From Neptuniibacter sp. (GTDB lineage: Bacteria; Pseudomonadota; Gammaproteobacteria; Pseudomonadales; Balneatricaceae): a DNA stretch of 10,593 nt. The translations under genes and the position numbers were made by a program. This document shows positions 6,280 to 10,593 of the stretch, piece after piece. The stretch covers positions 1 through 10,593 of the forward strand of contig JAIBDV010000065.1 in NCBI GenBank assembly GCA_024686055.1, written 5' to 3'. Within the stretch, counting starts at the first letter, position 1, and every line of letters starts with the position of its first letter. The notes beneath the pieces were generated by a model. That model was not told where the DNA came from, searched no databases, and saw nothing but the letters and a program-made list of their open reading frames with translations.

Positions 6280-7202
6280 CAGTGGCGGCTGATGCCGATG
6301 AAGCGCTGGTGAGTCTGGCTGCGTTACTGGCGTTGCGGGCTCCGGCCCAGGCACTGCCTGCGCTGAACCAGCTGGCGGCGCGCAGTGGTTTCAGCGGCAG
6401 CCGCCACAGCCACCAGCGGGGCCGGGGGCTGATGTTTGAAGAGCTGCGTCACTATCAGCCCGGCGACGACACCCGGCGGCTGGACTGGAAAGCGACCCGG
6501 CGCAGTGGTCAGCCGATGGTGCAGGTGTTCAGCGAAGAGCGCGAACGGCCGGTACACCTGTTGCTGGACCTGCAACAACGGATGCAGTTTGGCTCTCAGT
6601 GCCAGCTTAAATCGGCGCTGGCGATCCGGCTGGCGGCGCTACTTTTATGGCAGAGCCAGGCACAGGGTGACCGGCTCGGCGCGCTGATCTGCCAGCCTGG
6701 CCAGCGTCAGCAGATCCGGCCCAAACGCAGTGAACAGGCCCGCCTGCACCTGCTGCAACAGCTCTGCCAGACACAAATCCCAGTGGCACTGCCTCATCCT
6801 GACCCTGCCGATCAGCTGCCCGCAGGCCTGCTGGAACTGGGGCGGCTGGCCCGGCACAGCAGTGACCTGTGGCTGATCAGTGATCTGGATGGCCTCAGCT
6901 CCCTGGCCGATGGTCCGTTGCTCAGCCTGGCCCGGCATAACCAGCTGAATCTGGTGCTGATCAGTGACCCGCTGGAACAGCAACTGCCCGACGCCGGGCG
7001 CTGGCCGTTCAGCGATGGCCAGCAATATCTGCTACTCGACAGTAGCGATCCCGACCTGCGACAGCGCTACGCCGCCGAGTACCAGCACCAGCTGCACAGC
7101 CTGCAACGGCGACTGGCTCCGTTGCCGGTGACGTTATTAATGCTGACCACCGCCAGCGGGCTGATCGACCAGCTCAGCCTGCTGGCCGGGCGATCCCAAT
7201 GA
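6276..7202 (+). CDS. DUF58 domain-containing protein
   Basis: This 308-residue protein carries the DUF58 signature: HQRGRGLMFEELRHYQPGDD (46-65), then TRRLDWKATRRSGQP and VQVFSEERERPVHLLLDLQ (83-100). DUF58 proteins contain a VWA-like fold and are constant partners of MoxR ATPases. No transmembrane segment is obvious, so it probably acts in the cytoplasm or at the membrane face. The MIDAS-like site is degenerate: D98-L-Q-Q-R replaces D-x-S-x-S, so metal binding there is unlikely. It starts in an ATGA overlap with moxR and ends in another ATGA overlap with the DUF4381 gene. The C-terminal half is rich in Leu, Gln and Arg. Its precise role in the complex is not established; by family knowledge it is an adaptor between MoxR and the membrane VWA proteins. 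Confidence 0.92.
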   Translation: MTVAADADEALVSLAALLALRAPAQALPALNQLAARSGFSGSRHSHQRGRGLMFEELRHYQPGDDTRRLDWKATRRSGQPMVQVFSEERERPVHLLLDLQQRMQFGSQCQLKSALAIRLAALLLWQSQAQGDRLGALICQPGQRQQIRPKRSEQARLHLLQQLCQTQIPVALPHPDPADQLPAGLLELGRLARHSSDLWLISDLDGLSSLADGPLLSLARHNQLNLVLISDPLEQQLPDAGRWPFSDGQQYLLLDSSDPDLRQRYAAEYQHQLHSLQRRLAPLPVTLLMLTTASGLIDQLSLLAGRSQ

Positions 7203-7789
7203 CCGCTTCCGTGATGGCTCAACCGAACCCCTGGCTGGAACACTTACAGCCGTTGCAGCTGCCGGAACCGATCAGCAACTGGCCGCTGGCGTCGGGCGGC
7301 TGGCTGGTGCTGGGGTTTATCGGCCTGGGGTTGCTCTGGCAGGCGGGGCGGTTGTGGCGGCAATGGCTGGCGAACGGTTATCGCCGGGCAGCAGGGCAAC
7401 GGCTGGATGAACTGCAGCAGCTGCTGGGTCAGTCCGGGGCCGCCAGCCAGCCATCGGCCCGGCTCTTAGCCCTGCGCGAGCTGCCCCAGCTGCTGCGCCG
7501 TACCGCACTGGCCAGCACCGGTCAGCCTGCCGACCCGGCAGTGATCAGGTTGCAAGGCCCGGCGTGGTGGGCCTGGCTGGATCAGTCGATGGGCCAGGCA
7601 TATCAGCAGCAGCCGTTTCAGCGCCAGCTCGGCCCCCTGCTGGACCAGCTGGCCTGGGCCCCGGATGCGCAGCTATTACTGCTCAGCGGCCCGCAGCTTG
7701 ATCCGCTGATCCATGGTCTGCGCCAATGGACCCGGCGTCATATCAGCCAGGTGCCGCTGCCCATGGAGGAGCCGCCATGCTGCAACTGA
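7199..7789 (+). CDS. DUF4381 domain-containing membrane protein
   Basis: This 196-residue protein matches DUF4381, the small membrane protein usually found between DUF58 and batA in gammaproteobacterial Bat operons. The conserved N-terminus reads LQLPEPISNWPLASGGW (19-35), followed by one transmembrane segment (about 34-50) and a basic WRQWLANGYRRAAGQR. The remaining 130 residues are probably cytoplasmic and helical and contain ALRELPQLLRRTAL and GPAWWAWLDQ blocks. ATG 7199 overlaps the DUF58 stop by 4 bases; ATG 7214 is an alternative that would drop five residues, and neither has a strong Shine-Dalgarno. The 3' end overlaps the BatA-like gene by 13 bases. The molecular role is unknown; position suggests a membrane tether for the MoxR/VWA complex. 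Confidence 0.85.
   Translation: MTASVMAQPNPWLEHLQPLQLPEPISNWPLASGGWLVLGFIGLGLLWQAGRLWRQWLANGYRRAAGQRLDELQQLLGQSGAASQPSARLLALRELPQLLRRTALASTGQPADPAVIRLQGPAWWAWLDQSMGQAYQQQPFQRQLGPLLDQLAWAPDAQLLLLSGPQLDPLIHGLRQWTRRHISQVPLPMEEPPCCN
7765..7771 (+). promoter_or_regulatory. Ribosome-binding site of the BatA-like gene
   Basis: GGAGGAG lies inside the end of the DUF4381 gene, 5 bases before ATG 7777. It is the strongest Shine-Dalgarno in the operon and favours that start over ATG 7726, which would add 17 non-family residues ahead of the membrane segment. Confidence 0.75.
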
Positions 7790-8796
7790 GTTACCCGCTG
7801 TTGCTGTTATTACTGCCACTGCCCTGGTTATTGCTGCGCTGGCTGCCCCCCCAGCCCAGCGCTCAGCCTGCCTTGCAGGTGCCGTTTATGGCCCGGCTGG
7901 CGCGGGCATCCCGCCAGGCTCCACAGCCGCAACTGATTCCGCGCCGCCTGCCACTGCAATGGCTGCAGCTGGGGCTGATCTGGCTGGCGTTGCTGCTGGC
8001 GCTGGCCCGGCCAGTGTGGCTGGGGGAACCGGTGGTGGAAACCCGGCCCGGTCGGGATCTGCTGCTGGCGGTGGATATCTCCGGTTCTATGGACACGGCG
8101 GACATGCAGGCCGCCGATACCGACGGTGGTGACCCCATCACCCGGCTGGCGGCGCTGAAAACCGTGCTTAATCAGCTGGTGCGTGAACGGCCGGGGGACC
8201 GGTTCGGGCTGATCGTCTTTGGCAGCGCGCCGTACCTGCAACTGCCATTCAGTCAGGACCCGGCGCTGTTCAGCCAGTTGCTGGCCGAGGTGAAACCACC
8301 GATGGCCGGGCCAAAAACCATGCTCGGCGATGCGATCGGGCTGGCGCTGAAACTGTTTGCCGCCAGCGAGTCGCCGGAAAAACTGTTGCTGCTGTTTACC
8401 GATGGCAATGACTCCGGTAGCCAGATCGAACCGCTGATCGCCGCCGGTTTTGCCGCCCAGGCGGGGATTAAAATTCATACCATAGCCGTGGGAGACCCGG
8501 CCACACCGGGCCAGCCTGCGCTGGACCTGACCGGGCTGGCGGCACTGGCTGAACGCACCGGAGGGCAGCTGTTTATGGCCCGCGCCCCGGCTGAACTGGC
8601 CCAGCTGCAGGCCCGGCTGGCCACGCTGGAGCCCAGCCAGCTACAGCAGCGTTATCATCAGCCACGCCAGCCGCTTTATCACTGGCCCTTAGCCGTGGCG
8701 TTGCTGGTGGCGCTGGCGGTGCATGGCTGGCTGGGCTGGCAACAGTGGCGACAGCTGCGGCGGCCAGCTGCCGGTGAGGTCCCGCATGCTGAATAA
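7777..8796 (+). CDS. BatA-like VWA-domain membrane protein
   Basis: This 339-residue protein has the BatA layout: an N-terminal transmembrane segment (about 6-21), a second one (63-79) ending in LARPVWLGEP, a VWA domain (about 94-285) and a C-terminal transmembrane segment (303-320). The metal-ion-dependent adhesion site is complete: D100-I-S102-G-S104 in LLLAVDISGSM, Thr181 in GPKTMLGDAIG, and Asp209 in LLLFTDGNDSGS. It should therefore bind a divalent metal and a partner through that metal. The VWA domain is expected to face the periplasm or cytoplasm between the second and third membrane segments; the sequence alone does not settle orientation. The gene overlaps DUF4381 by 13 bases and the BatB-like gene by 11. 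In Bacteroides and Leptospira, Bat proteins are linked to oxygen or oxidative-stress tolerance; that role is only inferred here. Confidence 0.93.
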   Translation: MLQLSYPLLLLLLPLPWLLLRWLPPQPSAQPALQVPFMARLARASRQAPQPQLIPRRLPLQWLQLGLIWLALLLALARPVWLGEPVVETRPGRDLLLAVDISGSMDTADMQAADTDGGDPITRLAALKTVLNQLVRERPGDRFGLIVFGSAPYLQLPFSQDPALFSQLLAEVKPPMAGPKTMLGDAIGLALKLFAASESPEKLLLLFTDGNDSGSQIEPLIAAGFAAQAGIKIHTIAVGDPATPGQPALDLTGLAALAERTGGQLFMARAPAELAQLQARLATLEPSQLQQRYHQPRQPLYHWPLAVALLVALAVHGWLGWQQWRQLRRPAAGEVPHAE

Positions 8797-9730
8797 CCTG
8801 TGGCTGCTACTGACCGACACCGCCGCCGGGCTCAGCGTGCAGCGCCCGCTCTGGTGGCTGCTGTTGCCGGTATCGTTGGCGCTACTGGGCTGGCAGCGTT
8901 ACAGCGAGGCGCATCAGCAGCGCTGGCAGCAACAGCTGAGTCCGTCGCTGCTGAGCCTCCTGCTCCGCCAGCCAGAGGCCACGCCGGGCACCCGGATTAG
9001 CCCTCGCAGGCTGGCGCTATTGATGCTGCTGTGCTGGCTGCTGGTGCTCAGCGGGCCACGCTGGCAGGGGGCAGCTGCCAGCGCACAGCTCCGGCCGCCA
9101 CTGGTGATCAGCCTGGCGCTGGACGGGCAGATGCAACCGGCCGCGTTACGTTGGGCCCGGCTGCAACTACATGCCTTGCTGGATCAATACGCGGGCAGCC
9201 CGATGGCATTGCAGGTGTTCGCTGGCAGTGCCCATCGGGTATTGCCACTGACCCGTGATAGCGCCAGCCTGCGCCGCTTCATCGAACCGTTGCAACCGGC
9301 TTTAATGCCTGTTGCTGGCTGGCGGCCGATGCTGGCACTGCAGGCCGGTGAGCAGCTGCTGCAACGCCAGCACTCGCCAGGCCTGCAGCTGTTGATCACT
9401 GCCGGTCAGGTGCCGCTGGCCACTGAACTGGCGGGCTGGGCCGCTACACCACATCCGGCCCCGGTACTGATCTGGCATTTGAATAAACAGTCAGACCCGT
9501 CGGCCACACCCGTGCTGGCGGCGGGTCTGCATTACTACCGGCTGCAGGGTGTCGACACCACACTGCCGGGGTTACCGGCGCAATTGCTGCAGTGGCAAGG
9601 CCAGGGCTCCGAGGGTCAGGGCTCTGATGGACAGGACACGGCGCTGGATCTGGGCTATTACCTGTGCTGGCCGCTGCTGGGGCTGACCCTGCTCTGGTTC
9701 CGTCGGGGGCGGTTATTGCAATGGCAGTAA
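8786..9730 (+). CDS. BatB-like VWA-fold protein with lost MIDAS residues
   Basis: This 314-residue protein has the BatB architecture: transmembrane segments at about 21-36 and 75-90 (ending VLSGPRW), a VWA-like region (about 104-235), and a last transmembrane segment (290-305) ending FRRGRLLQWQ. It aligns by layout with the preceding BatA. However, the MIDAS is gone: PLVISLALDGQMQP stands where D-x-S-x-S should be, VAGWRPMLALQAGEQLL replaces the threonine loop, and LLITAGQVP replaces T-D-G. A linker at 272-284 is a small repeat, GQGSEGQGSDGQD. ATG 8786 lies within the end of the BatA gene (11-base overlap). The frame extends upstream to ATG 8723, but those residues are antifamily sequence within BatA. 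In pseudomonads this part is commonly fused to the TPR part; here the two are separate overlapping genes. The role is probably structural. Confidence 0.85.
   Translation: MLNNLWLLLTDTAAGLSVQRPLWWLLLPVSLALLGWQRYSEAHQQRWQQQLSPSLLSLLLRQPEATPGTRISPRRLALLMLLCWLLVLSGPRWQGAAASAQLRPPLVISLALDGQMQPAALRWARLQLHALLDQYAGSPMALQVFAGSAHRVLPLTRDSASLRRFIEPLQPALMPVAGWRPMLALQAGEQLLQRQHSPGLQLLITAGQVPLATELAGWAATPHPAPVLIWHLNKQSDPSATPVLAAGLHYYRLQGVDTTLPGLPAQLLQWQGQGSEGQGSDGQDTALDLGYYLCWPLLGLTLLWFRRGRLLQWQ
9599..9634 (+). repeat. 15-base in-frame tandem repeat in the BatB-like gene
   Basis: Two 15-base units, GGCCAGGGCTCCGAG and GGTCAGGGCTCTGAT, encode GQGSE and GQGSD, followed by a partial third (GGACAG). They lie in the linker just before the last transmembrane segment and differ only at codon third positions. 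Confidence 0.7.
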
Positions 9731-10380
9731 CGTTGCCGCGGGCCAGGCCGCTGATTCTGGCCACCAGCCTGGGCTTGCTGATCAGTCTGCTTGTACTGTG
9801 GCTGTCGCTGGGGCAGCCTCCGGCCTGGGCACTGTGGTACAGCGCTGATCAGTACGGCCATGGGCTCTATCAACAGGGCCGATACGCCGAAGCCGCAGCA
9901 CGGTTTCAGCAGCCAGGCTGGCGTGCGGCGGCGCTCTATGGTGCCGGTGACTATGCTGCAGCGGCAACGCTTTTTGGCCAGCTACGCAGTGCCGAGGGCT
10001 ACCATAATCAGGGCAATGCGCTGGCCCAGCTGGGCCACTATCCACTGGCGGCGATCAGTTACCGCAAAGCACTGGCGCTGCAACCCGACTTGGCCGCGGC
10101 TTGGCTGAACCTGCAACTGGTGCAGCAACTGGCCGAGCGCCCGGCAGCACAGGTGGAACGCGAAGGCAAAGCGCGGCTTGACGCTGATGGTCTGGTGATG
10201 GACCTGGCTCCGGCCGCCGACGAGGCCGAACGCCAGCCGCTGACAGCCGACGCCGGGCTGACTCAGGCGCAATTGCAGCAGCTCTGGCTGGGGGGGCTAA
10301 ACCCCGACCCGGCGGCGTTTTTACGGCTGCGCTTTGCCTATCAGTTACAGCAACAGCAGGGGGGCAAGGCAGATGACTGA
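9721..10380 (+). CDS. BatC-like TPR protein
   Basis: This 219-residue protein has an N-terminal membrane anchor (about 9-30) and a TPR region. The signature starts WALWYSADQYGHGLYQQGRY (36-55), then YAEAAARFQQPGWRAAALYGAGDYAAAATLFGQL covers about 55-88. A good canonical repeat, NQGNALAQLGHYPLAAISYR with KALALQPD, spans 96-123. The TPR part lies outside the membrane and likely docks other Bat proteins or a client. The C-terminal tail (150-219) is rich in Ala, Gln and acidic residues and looks partly disordered. ATG 9721 overlaps the BatB stop by 10 bases in another frame. The frame is open upstream to ATG 9664, but those residues are BatB coding shadow. In many pseudomonads the same region is the C-terminal part of one VWA-TPR protein. 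The 3' end overlaps the next gene by 8 bases. Confidence 0.88.
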   Translation: MAVTLPRARPLILATSLGLLISLLVLWLSLGQPPAWALWYSADQYGHGLYQQGRYAEAAARFQQPGWRAAALYGAGDYAAAATLFGQLRSAEGYHNQGNALAQLGHYPLAAISYRKALALQPDLAAAWLNLQLVQQLAERPAAQVEREGKARLDADGLVMDLAPAADEAERQPLTADAGLTQAQLQQLWLGGLNPDPAAFLRLRFAYQLQQQQGGKADD

Positions 10381-10593
10381 ACGTGGACAGCGGTGGGCTC
10401 GGCGAGTCTGTTTTGCCATCACTTTACTGGCCCTGGCTGCTGCTGGCCAGGCTGCAGACGACACCGGTTCAGCGCGATTAATTATTCACACCCAGCTGTT
10501 ACCACAGACCCCCGCCGCCCGCTGGCAGGGCCAGCCGCAGCGATTGCGACTGGAGTTAATGACCCGCAGCTGGTTCAGCAAAGCACCGCAGCT
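10373..10593 (+). CDS. BatD-like protein, N-terminal part (cut by right window edge)
   Basis: I translated 73 codons from ATG 10373 to the right edge; the frame remains open. The start has a cleavable signal peptide: basic MTERGQRWARR, hydrophobic VCFAITLLALAAAG, with likely cleavage at GQA-ADD (after 27). The mature part begins with a beta-rich stretch, including RLIIHTQLLPQ and QRLRLELMTRSWFSKAPQ. The latter resembles the LTRSWF.APQ segment of BatD proteins. BatD is a large periplasmic beta-sandwich protein with a C-terminal membrane anchor, and it usually closes this operon, so gene order supports the call. ATG lies inside the end of the TPR gene (8-base overlap) and is preceded by a GGGGGG run about 10 bases upstream. 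Only the first tenth to eighth of a typical BatD is visible. Confidence 0.75.
   Translation, partial: MTERGQRWARRVCFAITLLALAAAGQAADDTGSARLIIHTQLLPQTPAARWQGQPQRLRLELMTRSWFSKAPQ

Noticed and set aside
5533..6354. A 273-residue minus-strand frame over moxR
   Set aside because: It is His/Gln/Arg-rich shadow sequence opposite a complete AAA+ ATPase with all motifs.
7828..8478. A 216-residue minus-strand frame over the BatA-like gene
   Set aside because: It is an antisense shadow rich in Gln and Arg; the plus strand has an intact VWA domain.

Overview
The window is GC-rich, densely coding bacterial DNA, most likely from a gammaproteobacterium of the Pseudomonas/Oceanospirillales type. The case rests on three things: a paired REP element with the GTAGGAGC...GCTTGC...GC core familiar from pseudomonads, the Pseudomonas-like gene order moxR-DUF58-DUF4381-VWA-VWA/TPR-batD, and typical gammaproteobacterial AraC, GlxA and SPOR proteins. 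A genus cannot be named from sequence reading alone.

Left part (1-2011, minus strand). Reading leftwards there is a small SPOR-domain envelope protein, an isochorismatase-like cysteine hydrolase, and a GlxA-family regulator (DJ-1/PfpI-like domain plus AraC-type HTH) that runs off the left edge. The hydrolase and the regulator probably form one functional pair.

Middle (2012-5196, plus strand). An AraC-family regulator with an arabinose-binding-like sensor domain is followed by a 433-base intergenic region. This holds a REP doublet (REPIN) and the leader of an exported arylsulfatase. The sulfatase keeps the C-x-A-x-R formylglycine motif and the main metal and substrate residues. No sulfatase-maturing enzyme lies in the window.

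Right part (5197-10593, plus strand). A spacer of 93 bases with a perfect 15-bp hairpin leads into a tightly packed Bat (aerotolerance-type) operon. Its order is MoxR AAA+ ATPase, DUF58 protein, DUF4381 protein, BatA-like VWA protein with an intact MIDAS, BatB-like protein with a destroyed MIDAS, BatC-like TPR protein, and the start of a BatD-like protein cut by the right edge. All six junctions overlap by 4 to 13 bases, which suggests translational coupling of a membrane complex. From family knowledge, MoxR is the cytoplasmic ATPase. BatA, BatB, BatC and BatD form the inner-membrane and periplasmic part, linked in other bacteria to oxidative or envelope stress and proposed to act as a chaperone.

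The lead most worth following is the codirectional placement of the exported sulfatase just before the Bat operon, with a strong hairpin between them. The rest of the content belongs to known families. I do not see a clearly unprecedented system.
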